A stretch of 64,000 nucleotides of DNA from Stackebrandtia nassauensis DSM 44728 (GTDB taxonomy: Bacteria > Actinomycetota > Actinomycetes > Mycobacteriales > Micromonosporaceae), in assembly GCF_000024545.1 (NCBI RefSeq), contig NC_013947.1, positions 4,588,001 through 4,652,000 of the forward strand, written 5' to 3'. Positions 17,250-25,660 of this stretch are shown piece by piece. The translations under genes were made by a program, and so were the position numbers. Numbering within the stretch: position 1 is the stretch's first letter; each line of letters starts with the position of its first letter. A model generated the notes under the pieces. The model made no database searches. It had not been told where the DNA came from and saw only the letters and a program-made list of their open reading frames with translations.

Positions 17250-18851
17250 CTAATCCGTGAGAGTAACCGCGCTGGCGGAGGTGGCCCCGACGGTTCCGGC
17301 CAGCTTGGTCAACAGGTCCGCGGGCACCTCGGCGTCGGTGGCGACGATCATCAGCGCCTCGCCCCCGGCCTCGCGCCGCGACACCTGCATCGCGCCGATG
17401 TTGATCGACTCGTCGCCCAGCGAACCACCGATGAGACCCACGATGCCGGGCCGGTCGGTGTAACGCATGATCAACAGCGGTCCCTCGGCGTCGATCTCGA
17501 CGTCGTACCCGTCGATCTCGGTGAGCTTGCGAACCTCACGCGGCCCCTGGGTCACGGTGCCCGACACCGACACCGCCCGGCCGTCGGCCAGCGCACCGCG
17601 CACGGTCACCTGGTTGTGGAACTCGGGGCTCTCGGCGGAGGTGAACAGCCCGACGTCGATCCCCTTGTCGGCGGCCAGCAGCGGCGCGTTGACGTAGGTC
17701 ACCTGGTCGGCGACGTCCACGAACAGTCCCTTGGTGGCGGCCAGCTGCAACACCGACACGTCGGAGTCGATCACTTCGCCGCGCACCTCGACGGTCACCG
17801 ACTGGGCCGGGCCCTCGGCGATCGCGGTGAACAGGCGTCCCAGCCGCTCGGCCAGCGGCAGCAGCGGCCGCACGTCCTCGGCGACCCCGCTTCCGGCCTT
17901 GACGTTCACGGCGTCGGGCACGAACTCGCCCGCCAGCGCCAGTTTCACGCTCTTGACGACCTGGAGACCGGCGTTGTCCTGCGCCTCCCGGGTCGAGGCA
18001 CCCAGGTGCGGGGTGACGACCACGTTGTCCAGCGCGAACAGCGGCGAGTCGGTGCACGGCTCGGTGGCGAACACGTCGATACCGGCCCCGGCCACCCGGC
18101 CGTCGGCCAGCGCCGCGGCCAGCGCGGCCTCGTCGATGAGGCCACCACGGGCGGCGTTGACGATCCGCACGCCCGGCTTGACCTTGTCCAGCTCGTCCTT
18201 GCCGATCAGGCCGATGGTCTCGGGCGTCTTGGGCAGGTGGATCGAGATGAAGTCACTGCGCAGCAGCAGGTCGTCCAGGCTCACCAGCTGGATCCCCATC
18301 TGGGCGGCCCGGGCGGGCTGCACGTAGGGGTCGTAGGCGATGAGGTTGGTGTCGAAGGCGGCCATGCGGGCCGCGAACAGCTGCCCGATCTTGCCCAGGC
18401 CCACCACGCCGACGGTCTTCCCGGCCAGCTCGACGCCGGTGAACTGCGACCGCTTCCACTCGCCGCGCTTCAGCGAGGCGTCGGCGATGGTCGTGTTGCG
18501 GGCGGTGGCCAGCAACAGCGCCACGGCCTGCTCGGCGGCCGACACGATGTTCGACGTGGGAGCGTTCACAACCATCACGCCGCGCTCGGTGGCCACGTTG
18601 ATGTCCACATTGTCCAGGCCAACGCCCGCGCGAGCGACCACCTGAAGCTTCGGAGCGGCGGCCAGGGCGGCGGCGTCGATACGGGACGCACTGCGCACGA
18701 TCACGGCGTCGGCGTCGGCCAGCGCGGAGTGCAGCGTCGGGATGTCGGTGCCGTCGATGACACGAACGTCGAAGTCGCCCCCGAGGGCGGCCACGGCGCT
18801 GTCGGCGAGCTTGTCGGCGATGACGACGACGGGACGGACGGGCGTGGTCAT
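17250..18851 (-). CDS. serA: D-3-phosphoglycerate dehydrogenase
   Basis: The first enzyme of serine synthesis, oxidising 3-phosphoglycerate with NAD. It has 533 residues, the length of actinobacterial type I enzymes. The N-terminal catalytic part reads VIADKLADSAVAAL; the NAD-binding loop is GKTVGVVGLGKIGQLFAARM; the catalytic H is in the late VVTPHLGASTREAQ motif. An ASB domain and a C-terminal ACT domain (IMRYTDRPGIVGLIGG) follow, the latter for serine feedback in other species. GAGGAGCG precedes the ATG at 18851. No gene of the pathway lies next to it. In many actinobacteria serA follows ilvC; here it is 31 kb away in the same orientation. Confidence 0.95.
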   Translation of the reverse strand: MTTPVRPVVVIADKLADSAVAALGGDFDVRVIDGTDIPTLHSALADADAVIVRSASRIDAAALAAAPKLQVVARAGVGLDNVDINVATERGVMVVNAPTSNIVSAAEQAVALLLATARNTTIADASLKRGEWKRSQFTGVELAGKTVGVVGLGKIGQLFAARMAAFDTNLIAYDPYVQPARAAQMGIQLVSLDDLLLRSDFISIHLPKTPETIGLIGKDELDKVKPGVRIVNAARGGLIDEAALAAALADGRVAGAGIDVFATEPCTDSPLFALDNVVVTPHLGASTREAQDNAGLQVVKSVKLALAGEFVPDAVNVKAGSGVAEDVRPLLPLAERLGRLFTAIAEGPAQSVTVEVRGEVIDSDVSVLQLAATKGLFVDVADQVTYVNAPLLAADKGIDVGLFTSAESPEFHNQVTVRGALADGRAVSVSGTVTQGPREVRKLTEIDGYDVEIDAEGPLLIMRYTDRPGIVGLIGGSLGDESINIGAMQVSRREAGGEALMIVATDAEVPADLLTKLAGTVGATSASAVTLTD

Positions 18852-19082
18852 GAAAAAGCGCTCCTCGCGGAAAAGGTCGACATGAAGGCTTAGGGACGCG
18901 ACGCTGCGCCTGATGCGGCGATAACCGCAGGCCATCGTATGCGTCGGTGACGGTAGGAATACCGGCGGGGGCGCCCCTTGCCCGTTACGTCACTCCCGCC
19001 AGCGCGTGCCAGCGTCGCATACGCGATCTGTCAGCGCGGTGGCGCAAGGTCGGCGCGTCCCCGTCGAAAGAGAGGAATCGCC

Positions 19083-20285
19083 ATGACCGGGCGATCGACA
19101 CCGCTGACCGCACTGCCCATGACCCGCGCCGAGGGCCGCCCCTTCGACCCGCCCCCGCTCCTGGCGCGGCTGCGCGACGAGGCCCCGCTCCGTCGACTGA
19201 CCTACGCGGACGGCCATCAAGGTTGGCTGGCCACCGGACACGAGGAGGTGCGCACCCTCTTGGGCGACAACCGGATCAGCCCGAGACCCGACCTGATCCA
19301 CCTCCCCTTCGAACTGGAGGGCATCACCACCCTCCCGGCTCCGGCACCCGGCGCCGTCAACCAACTCGACGGCCCCGACCACGCCCGGTTGCGTCAACCG
19401 CTGGTCGGCTGGTTCACCGTGCGCCGGATGCGGCAACTGACCCACCAGGTCGAAACCCTCGTGGCCGACCTGTTGGACGACATGGCCGACCGTGGCCCCG
19501 ACGTCGACCTGGTCGACGAGTTCGCCTACCCGCTGCCCGTCACCGTGGTGTGCGATCTGCTGGGAGTCCCCGAATCCGACCGCGCGACCTTCCGCGATCT
19601 GGTCACCACCAGCGGCCGCTCAGACCTGCCGATCCCGGACCGCTTGGCGGCCAACGAACAGCTCGGCGGCTACGTCGGCGAACTCGTCGCCGCCAAACGC
19701 GCCAGACCCGCCGACGACATCATCAGCGCGCTGACCGAAACCGATCTCGACGACACCGACGTCGTCGGCCTGTCGGCGTTCCTTATATCGGCGGGATTCG
19801 ACACCACGGCCAACATGCTGGCACTGGGAACGATGGCGCTGCTGGAACACCCGTCCCAGCTCGCCGCCTGGCGCGCTGACCCCGGCATCACGAACACCGC
19901 CGTCGAAGAGTTGATGCGCTATCTGTCCATAGTCCACACCACCGTCCATTCCGCCGTCGACGACATCGAGATCGCGGGGCAGACCATCAAGGCCGGGGAC
20001 TCCGTCACCCTGTCCTTCATGGCGGCCAACCGTGACCCCCGCAAGTTCCCCGACCCCGACCGGCTCGACCTTCGCCGCAACGCCACCGGCCACCTCGGCT
20101 TCACCCACGGGGCCCACGCGTGTCTCGGCCAGCAACTGGCCCGCGTCGAGATGCGCGCCGCGTTCCCGGCCCTGCTGCGACGATTCCCGAACCTGCGGCT
20201 GAACATCGCGATCGAGGACGTCCCGCTGCGGGATCCGCTGATCCTGGTCTACGGCCTGGACCGCCTCCCCGTCACGCTCACCTGA
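19083..20285 (+). CDS. Cytochrome P450 (bacterial class I type)
   Basis: A 400-residue P450 of the CYP105/107 style. The I-helix oxygen-binding segment is ISAGFDTTANML, the K-helix ExxR is in AVEELMRYL, and the haem loop is GFTHGAHACLGQQLAR with the axial Cys. AGAGGAA precedes the ATG at 19083. It needs a ferredoxin and reductase, and neither is encoded nearby. The substrate is unknown. Its last 8 nt overlap the end of the convergent LuxR-type gene. The first 100 bp upstream are non-coding in character although the frame is open. Confidence 0.93.
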   Translation: MTGRSTPLTALPMTRAEGRPFDPPPLLARLRDEAPLRRLTYADGHQGWLATGHEEVRTLLGDNRISPRPDLIHLPFELEGITTLPAPAPGAVNQLDGPDHARLRQPLVGWFTVRRMRQLTHQVETLVADLLDDMADRGPDVDLVDEFAYPLPVTVVCDLLGVPESDRATFRDLVTTSGRSDLPIPDRLAANEQLGGYVGELVAAKRARPADDIISALTETDLDDTDVVGLSAFLISAGFDTTANMLALGTMALLEHPSQLAAWRADPGITNTAVEELMRYLSIVHTTVHSAVDDIEIAGQTIKAGDSVTLSFMAANRDPRKFPDPDRLDLRRNATGHLGFTHGAHACLGQQLARVEMRAAFPALLRRFPNLRLNIAIEDVPLRDPLILVYGLDRLPVTLT

Positions 20286-20676
20286 TCAGCCCCGTCCGAA
20301 GTGCCACCGCCACGGCCTGGGTCCGATCGCCGACACCGAGCTTGCGGAACAACCGCCGGGCATAGGTCTTGACGGTGTCCTCCGAGATGTGCAGCTCGCG
20401 TCCGATGCGCGCGTTGGACTTGCCGTTGCTCATCCCGATGACGACGGTGAGCTCGCGCTCGGTCAACCGACACCCGGGAGGCCGCACGACCACCGGCGGC
20501 TTCGGCTCCAGATCGATCCCGGCGGCCGCGAGCGCGTTGAGCAGCACCCGCCCGTGATGGGTCAACAGCTCGCGGCGCCGATCCCGAGCGGCCTCCCGAG
20601 CGATGATGGCTGCCGAGCGACAAGCGGCCTCCCAAGCGGACAAGCCTCGTGTGGGTGGATAAACGATGGTGGACAT
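20278..20676 (-). CDS. LuxR/GerE-type DNA-binding regulator
   Basis: A 132-residue protein with a C-terminal LuxR helix-turn-helix: CRLTERELTVVIGMSNGKSNARIGRELHISEDTVKTYARRLFRKLGVGDRTQAV. The first 60 residues are basic, with no receiver or ligand domain, so input is unclear. AGGAG precedes the ATG. It is the third gene of a small operon after the 95-residue and zinc-ribbon proteins (15-nt gap). Its stop overlaps the end of the P450 gene on the other strand. Confidence 0.85.
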   Translation of the reverse strand: MSTIVYPPTRGLSAWEAACRSAAIIAREAARDRRRELLTHHGRVLLNALAAAGIDLEPKPPVVVRPPGCRLTERELTVVIGMSNGKSNARIGRELHISEDTVKTYARRLFRKLGVGDRTQAVAVALRTGLIR

Positions 20677-20691
20677 CGAGGTGCTCCTAGG

Positions 20692-20979
20692 TCAACCGTC
20701 GCAGGTGCGAAACTCGCGCCGCGTGGGTGAGGGCCGGTGGTCGTTGTGGGTGCGCCAGATGCTGACGGCGTGATCGGTGAAGCGTCGTTTCCACTCTGGC
20801 CAGTTGGAGTACCACTTGGCGTTCCAAGACGGGTAGGGCCGGGCCGAGAGGTTGCTGATGGTGCACACCATTTCGGCGGAGTGTGGGTCTCCGGCGAAGA
20901 CGCGGATCGTGTCCGGCATTGAGGAAGAGGTGACGACGTAGGTGTGCAGCGGATCGCGGAACTGGCCGTAGATGGTCAT
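20692..20979 (-). CDS. Hypothetical protein, 95 residues
   Basis: I do not recognise the family. The sequence begins MTIYGQFRDPLHTYVVTSSS and is rich in Trp and Arg near its middle (YPSWNAKWYSNWPEWKRRF). No signal peptide or membrane segment is seen. Its ATG overlaps the TGA of the upstream zinc-ribbon gene (ATGA), and a LuxR-type regulator follows 15 nt downstream, so it is the middle gene of a three-gene operon. Confidence 0.65.
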   Translation of the reverse strand: MTIYGQFRDPLHTYVVTSSSMPDTIRVFAGDPHSAEMVCTISNLSARPYPSWNAKWYSNWPEWKRRFTDHAVSIWRTHNDHRPSPTRREFRTCDG

Positions 20980-21143
20980 GAGCTGGCCTCGCTGTCAGCA
21001 CCGACCCGCTTGCGCGCGTGCGAGCACGGGTAGACGATCACGGCTTGGTAGTAGCGAGTACAAGTTCGACACCAAGCGCGCTCCCCGGTTTTGTCCACTG
21101 GATACGGTTCGTGATCCTGTTGTTCGAGTGTGGCTTTCTCCAT
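20976..21143 (-). CDS. Small zinc-ribbon-like protein, 55 residues
   Basis: The sequence RAWCRTCTRYYQAVIVYPCSHARK contains CxxC and a distant C-x-H, enough for one zinc site. AAGGAGG lies upstream of the ATG at 21143, a strong start that excludes the longer open frame. It opens the operon with the 95-residue protein (ATGA overlap) and the LuxR-type regulator. It is divergent from the XRE/DUF397 pair, from which it is separated by 239 nt. Function unknown. Confidence 0.65.
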   Translation of the reverse strand: MEKATLEQQDHEPYPVDKTGERAWCRTCTRYYQAVIVYPCSHARKRVGADSEASS

Positions 21144-21382
21144 GACGTCCAGCCTCCTTTGACTCGTCGAGAATGACGATATGAGCTGGGGATATGGAAA
21201 CGCGAAAAGAATGTAAGTCATGGGGTGTCACGCTCGCAATAGTGGTCTGAAGTTGACGCAAGAAATAGAAACCGGAAATATTCGCCGCTCCATATTTCCG
21301 ATTACGCGTCGATTTAGCGAGAGCTGGAATCCTGAGGGGACTTGAGGTTGCGTTGTCACACTGAGCGACTACCATCCGCGTT
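21144..21382. promoter_or_regulatory. Divergent intergenic region, AT-richer
   Basis: A 239-nt region between the zinc-ribbon operon and the XRE gene, visibly richer in A/T than its surroundings. On the plus strand TTGCGT (21348-21353) and TACCAT (21370-21375) are spaced 16 nt and end 7 nt before the ATG at 21383, suggesting a leaderless transcript. No clear operator is seen. Confidence 0.35.
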
Positions 21383-22225
21383 ATGACTGGTAACGGGCGA
21401 CTTCCCAGTACTCCGGCTGTCGAGCTTGGACTGCAACTGAAAGCTGAGCGAGAACGGCCAAGGCCGGGGAGACCGAAGGGATTCAGAAAGGCCGATATTC
21501 CTAGGGACATCCTGTCGTCGCGGACGTTGTTTGATATCGAAAAAGGACGGAAGAGCAAGGTCACGCGAGGGATGGTGCGGGATCTTTGCGCTTTCTATGA
21601 GACTGACCGGGCGTTGGTCGAGCGGCTAGTCACCCTCGCAAGGGCCACCTATATGGACGACTGGACCGACAGCTACGCGGGAGCCGTCGACAAAGACGAC
21701 TGGCTCTATCAGAATCGAGAAGACCGAGCGGCCAAGCTCATGTTCCACGATTCAGTCTTCATTCCATCACTGATTCAGCCCGCCTCATACGTCGACATGA
21801 TGGAACGGACTACCAAGGCCACCGTAGACAAGCTGGATTACGAGCAGGCGAAGCAATTCCGTATGAACCGTCAGGAGCGCTGGATAGCGTCCCGCCGACC
21901 CATGACGTGCCTGATCGGGGAGGCAGCGTTCTCGCTCAAGCTTGGCGACGGCGTGGACGAGGACGTCCGCAGTCATGTGCTCAAGCTCGCGCGGCTTCCT
22001 TTCGCGGAGATCCGGGTGATCCCGTTCGCCGCTGGACGCTACGACTTGCTTGGCTGGGAGGTGAACCTCCTGGAGTTTGGCAGTGGAGAGGAACCCGTCA
22101 TCCGAGCCAGGACGGCACGCGGTGGCGGCTTCGTCTCAGCTACTAGCCGCAGAGGTAGGTTCTTTCGAGAGGCATTTCCGCTTGCCACAGAAGTTTCGGT
22201 ACCAGTGAAAGAGTATTTGACATGA
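21383..22225 (+). CDS. XRE-family regulator with DUF5753 domain
   Basis: A 280-residue regulator of the WhiJ type. The N-terminal helix-turn-helix region is degenerate (RKADIPRDILSSRTLFDIEKGRKSKVTRGMVRDLCAFY). The C-terminal DUF5753 begins near DDWLYQNREDRAAKLMFHDSVFIPSLIQPASYVDMM. These proteins are normally encoded beside a small DUF397 protein, as here: the stop overlaps the DUF397 start (ATGA). In Streptomyces such pairs influence development and antibiotic production. The DUF397 protein probably counteracts the DNA-binding partner. Confidence 0.88.
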   Translation: MTGNGRLPSTPAVELGLQLKAERERPRPGRPKGFRKADIPRDILSSRTLFDIEKGRKSKVTRGMVRDLCAFYETDRALVERLVTLARATYMDDWTDSYAGAVDKDDWLYQNREDRAAKLMFHDSVFIPSLIQPASYVDMMERTTKATVDKLDYEQAKQFRMNRQERWIASRRPMTCLIGEAAFSLKLGDGVDEDVRSHVLKLARLPFAEIRVIPFAAGRYDLLGWEVNLLEFGSGEEPVIRARTARGGGFVSATSRRGRFFREAFPLATEVSVPVKEYLT

Positions 22226-22479
22226 CGCACGTAACCGGTCCGTGGCGCAAGTCCAGCCGCAGCGGGCAAAGCAACGGCACCGCTTGCGTTGAGGCGCGTG
22301 CCGTCGCGACGTGGCGCAAGTCCAGCCGCAGCGGCCAGAGCAACGGCACCAACTGCGTTGAGGCACGGCTGGTAGAAGCGACGTTCCAACTGCGCGACAG
22401 CAAACTTGGCGACGGCTCCCCCACCTTGGCCATGACCAACAGCGACTGGCGAGGACTGCTGACGCTCATCCGTCGCTAA
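22222..22479 (+). CDS. DUF397 protein with internal duplication
   Basis: An 85-residue DUF397 protein, partner of the XRE/DUF5753 gene it overlaps. Its diagnostic motif WRKSSRSGQSNG..CVEAR appears twice in tandem (from 22242 and from 22311, a 69-nt or 23-residue period), followed by the normal C-terminus LRDSKLGDGSPTLAMTNSDWRGLL. Ordinary DUF397 proteins have one copy and about 60-65 residues. The duplicated DNA is nearly identical, so the event is recent. A terminator follows. Confidence 0.9.
   Translation: MTHVTGPWRKSSRSGQSNGTACVEARAVATWRKSSRSGQSNGTNCVEARLVEATFQLRDSKLGDGSPTLAMTNSDWRGLLTLIRR
22242..22379 (+). repeat. 69-bp in-frame tandem duplication
   Basis: Two adjacent 69-nt units (22242-22310 and 22311-22379) inside the DUF397 gene. 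Both begin GTGGCGCAAGTCCAGCCGCA and encode the same conserved motif. Confidence 0.85.
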
Positions 22480-22492
22480 CCAGACGTCCACA

Positions 22493-22522
22493 ACGGCCAC
22501 CCGCACTCGCGCGGGTGGCCGT
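22493..22522 (+). terminator. Terminator after DUF397
   Basis: ACGGCCACCCGC (22493-22504) pairs perfectly with 22511-22522 and is followed by a T-rich tract. Confidence 0.8.
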
Positions 22523-22670
22523 GTCCGTTTGGCTTTGTTTCTTAAAATTTTGCCCGAATACTTCCGCTTACTTGTCACTTTCCCGTCCGTCTCGTAAATT
22601 ACACAGGCAATCAAACACAAACAGAACCGCTTGTGGCCACAAACGCGCGAGACCAAAGGACGGGACACTC

Positions 22671-23195
22671 ATGGGACAGATGGCTGACCGGCTTGCTGCT
22701 CTGGTGGTCACGGCGTTCTCGCCGGATGGCCAGATCGAGGGGTCGTACGGTGCCGCCGCCGGAGCCAACATCCGCTTCAACGGCAACAGCTACCGCCACT
22801 ACACCGAGCGCGGCCTGGGACACCAGTTGTCCCGGATGGCAGTGCTGGTGTGGATCGCGCATCAGCGCGGACACGACGCCACGGTGGCCGAGGTAACCGG
22901 CCAGCCGGTGTCCCGGCGTCAGGAAACCTGGGACGCCCGTCGTCGTCGGTTCCGCGAGGAGCAGGCCGAGACCGAATCCGAAGGCATGTCCACGGGCGGA
23001 CTCGTCTACTTCCGCAACACCGGAATGCGCGACTGGCACATCGTCATCCGAGACGGAACACTATCCAAGCTGGACGAACCGGAGTTCGTCAAGGAGTTCC
23101 TCAGTGGATACGCCGCGCTGTCGCTGGACTACCGGCACAAGATGACCAAACTGCGCACCAAGCACTACGGCCCCGATATCTGGATGAAGAAGTGA
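22671..23195 (+). CDS. Hypothetical protein upstream of type VII-like effector genes
   Basis: A 174-residue soluble protein that I do not recognise. It begins MGQMADRLAALVVTAFSPDGQ and is rich in Arg and Tyr; a segment GLVYFRNTGMRDWHIVIRDG looks like a beta hairpin. There is no signal peptide or membrane helix. The ATG at 22671 is preferred (AAAGGA upstream) over the longer open frame. It lies 31 nt before the EspC-like gene on the same strand, so it may be a chaperone or regulator for that locus (inference). Confidence 0.6.
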   Translation: MGQMADRLAALVVTAFSPDGQIEGSYGAAAGANIRFNGNSYRHYTERGLGHQLSRMAVLVWIAHQRGHDATVAEVTGQPVSRRQETWDARRRRFREEQAETESEGMSTGGLVYFRNTGMRDWHIVIRDGTLSKLDEPEFVKEFLSGYAALSLDYRHKMTKLRTKHYGPDIWMKK

Positions 23196-23226
23196 CACGC
23201 CAACCCATCAACACGAGGAGGATGAC

Positions 23227-23664
23227 ATGTGCAGTGACGTAGTAGCGGGCGATCTCAACGACCTGCGAATCGCGGCCCTGAATCTGGGGAAGATGTCGGA
23301 GCTCTACACGAACGGAGCATTCGTACTGGGCATCGCCCAGGGCGCCGACACGGAGACCTACGGACGCCCACACGAATGGTGGTCCTATGTCGAACAACAA
23401 CTGGCGACCGCGCTGCGGTTCACCTACGACAGATTGAACGACGGCCAAGAGGCGCTACTCGCGGCCATCGACGCGTACGCGTACGTCGACGGCGACAACG
23501 CCAAGGGGCTCACCGACGTCGGCAAGGAGTACAAGGAGTACATCTCGAACCCGAACAACGTCGGCGACGAGAAGTACTACGACCCGCCCCCGCTGCACAC
23601 CATGGTCGACGCACCCGACCTCGGCGACAAGCCCGAAGGCTGGGAGGAGAAATACGATGGCTAA
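23227..23664 (+). CDS. EspC-like type VII secretion partner protein
   Basis: A 145-residue mostly helical protein. After a helical pair (LNLGKMSELYTNGAFVLGIA and QLATALRFTYDRLNDGQEAL) it carries AYAYVDGDNA, i.e. a YxxxD type VII export motif. It then has a hydrophilic, Pro-rich tail ending in KPEGWEEKYDG. GAGGA precedes the ATG. Its last 8 nt overlap the start of the WXG protein that follows, so the two are translationally coupled and probably exported as a pair, as in the 16.9-kb locus. Confidence 0.65.
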   Translation: MCSDVVAGDLNDLRIAALNLGKMSELYTNGAFVLGIAQGADTETYGRPHEWWSYVEQQLATALRFTYDRLNDGQEALLAAIDAYAYVDGDNAKGLTDVGKEYKEYISNPNNVGDEKYYDPPPLHTMVDAPDLGDKPEGWEEKYDG

Positions 23665-24688
23665 ACCACCACCCGGCAAGAGCAGCGGCAGAGGCTCGAT
23701 CAACGACGACGAGGGGAAGATCGAGGTCGAATCCGGCGACATCCCACACGTCACCGACACGGAAATCAAAGACGCCGCCGAAAAAGTACGCGAAACCGCC
23801 GTCAGCAAAGGAAAGTCCGAACGGGACAAGGCGGAAGGCGACTACACGATCATGAACCCCGACAGCATGATCAGGCCCGACTTCGCCTCCGACGAGGAGA
23901 TCGAGGAACAGGCGAAGTGGATCCCCGGAAGGTTCGAGCCATACATAACGCCGAACCCACTCGACATCGAAACCCTGGTCAAGCGGGCTGACACGATCGC
24001 CACCGTGTTCAACTGCTCCGGGAACAACCTCACCGATTCCCGGCTGAGCGGGGCGTACGAGATAGCCATGACCCGCTCGGACGAGTGGGAGGGCAAGGCG
24101 GGCGAGAACTTCGAGAAGTACATGGCTTCGCTGCCCACCATCATGGGAAACCACGGCAAAGTGGCGAACATGCTTCAAATCGAAGCCCAGAAGATGATCG
24201 AGCTGTACAAGAACCGCCGCAAGGGCGCCAAGGACATCGCCGACCAGGCGGTCAAGGCCATTGAGGCCATCGACGACAGCAAGGGCGAGGGGCTCGAATT
24301 CCTGCTGGCGGTGATCATCACGATCGGCACCTTCGTGGGTCTGGGCGGCGGTGGCCTCGCGATCGTCGGAGCCGGTGTCGCTTCCGGCGCCACCCTGGGC
24401 GGCCCCTTCCTCCCGGACGACAAAGAAGAACTCCCACTCGGCGCGGACACCATCGAAGAAGTCCTCGAGAACATGAAGAAGGCCCTCGACGAGCTCGACA
24501 AGAGCATCACCGAACAAGAGGACACCCTGATCGACGCCATGAAGTTCAACGAGAGCGAGATACGTCCGCACATCTCCGACGACTTCGGCAAGGAGACCCT
24601 GCTCCTCCCCATGCGGCCCGAGCTGGCCGGTGCCGACGTCAAGACCATCAAGGAACGGTTCCACCAGTTCACCGACGGCGACAGGTAG
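23657..24688 (+). CDS. WXG-type putative secreted effector
   Basis: A 343-residue protein. A disordered acidic N-terminus is followed by a long helical hairpin whose turn is SDEWEGKAGENFEKYM (WxG = WEG, near residue 150), as in WXG100-like effectors. A hydrophobic Gly-rich segment (FLLAVIITIGTFVGLGGGGLAIVGAGVASGATLGG) could insert in a membrane, and a second coiled-coil stretch lies near DTIEEVLENMKKALDELDKS. No enzymatic motif is evident. It overlaps the EspC-like gene by 8 nt. It is probably a type VII substrate, perhaps a pore-type toxin, but that last point is speculative. Confidence 0.65.
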   Translation: MAKPPPGKSSGRGSINDDEGKIEVESGDIPHVTDTEIKDAAEKVRETAVSKGKSERDKAEGDYTIMNPDSMIRPDFASDEEIEEQAKWIPGRFEPYITPNPLDIETLVKRADTIATVFNCSGNNLTDSRLSGAYEIAMTRSDEWEGKAGENFEKYMASLPTIMGNHGKVANMLQIEAQKMIELYKNRRKGAKDIADQAVKAIEAIDDSKGEGLEFLLAVIITIGTFVGLGGGGLAIVGAGVASGATLGGPFLPDDKEELPLGADTIEEVLENMKKALDELDKSITEQEDTLIDAMKFNESEIRPHISDDFGKETLLLPMRPELAGADVKTIKERFHQFTDGDR

Positions 24689-24732
24689 CGGGGGCACAGC
24701 GCCGGACGAACCCCGTCCGGCGCCCCCGCCGC

Positions 24733-25575
24733 TCACGCGATGGCGGTCCCCCGAAAACAGGTCGTCGTCGCACCGCCAACCCACACGGTCCCGTCCTCCT
24801 CAACGGCAATCGCGACCTCCCCCCGCCGCCCCAACCGAGCCCCTTGCGAAACCTTGTACGCCGCAGGCATCTCCCCCGCCCCGGTCAACCACTGCGCCAC
24901 CGAAGCATTCATGCTCCCGCAAACCGGATCCTCGAAAACCCCCGACGCTGGCGCGAAAGTCCGCAACTCATACGCGAACTCCGACCCCTTCGGATACTCC
25001 CCAACAGCCCCCACCATCGCTGTCGGAAACCGCGAGAAGTCAGGCTCTAGAGCGAGCACTTCCTCAGCCGACCCGAGCCGAATCACGGCCCACCCCGGTC
25101 CATTGTCAACCCACTGATGCGAGACAACCGCCTCCCGCTCAATCCCGAACGCGTCCACGATCGCCGCCAGGTGCTCCGCCTCCAACTCCCCCACCCGCCT
25201 CCTCGGCGGCGCGGCAAACGACAACCCACCCTCCCCCTGCCGCAGCTCCACCAACCCCGCCGCACACTCCTGCACAATCCGCCCCGCCCGCTTCGGCTTA
25301 CCCCCGTTCTCCAACCAGGCATGCGCAGACCCCAACGTCGGATGCCCAGCAAACTCAAGCTCCAACCCGGGCGTAAAGATCCGCAACCGATAGTCCGCCT
25401 CAGGATCGTTGGGGGACAACACGAACGTCGTCTCCGACAAGTTCGTCCAGTTGGCAATCCGCCGCATCACCTCGTCCTCCACCCCGTCCCCATCAAGCAC
25501 GACAGCCACCGGGTTACCCAGATACGGCGCCTGCCCGAACACGTCAACCTGAGCGAAATCCCGAGAACCAGCCAT
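24733..25575 (-). CDS. PhzF-family isomerase/epimerase
   Basis: A 280-residue PhzF homologue (diaminopimelate-epimerase fold). Conserved pieces: FAQVDVFGQAPYLGNPVAVV at the start, the catalytic glutamate in NLSETTFVL, AGHPTLGSAHAW, and the C-terminal EDPVCGSMNASVAQW. In phenazine makers PhzF isomerises DHHA, but most homologues have unknown substrates and no phz genes lie nearby. ATG at 25575 matches the family N-terminus; an ATG at 25611 has a better Shine-Dalgarno (GAGGA, 6 nt). Codon use is unlike its neighbours, with more T and G at third positions, which suggests acquisition. Confidence 0.85.
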   Translation of the reverse strand: MAGSRDFAQVDVFGQAPYLGNPVAVVLDGDGVEDEVMRRIANWTNLSETTFVLSPNDPEADYRLRIFTPGLELEFAGHPTLGSAHAWLENGGKPKRAGRIVQECAAGLVELRQGEGGLSFAAPPRRRVGELEAEHLAAIVDAFGIEREAVVSHQWVDNGPGWAVIRLGSAEEVLALEPDFSRFPTAMVGAVGEYPKGSEFAYELRTFAPASGVFEDPVCGSMNASVAQWLTGAGEMPAAYKVSQGARLGRRGEVAIAVEEDGTVWVGGATTTCFRGTAIA

Positions 25576-25660
25576 ACCCCGACCGTTCCACACCCCTGCC
25601 CCCCTTGCCATGTCGGGTCCTCGACAGTCCGCAACCGCCCCGTCTGCCTACATTGCTGAA

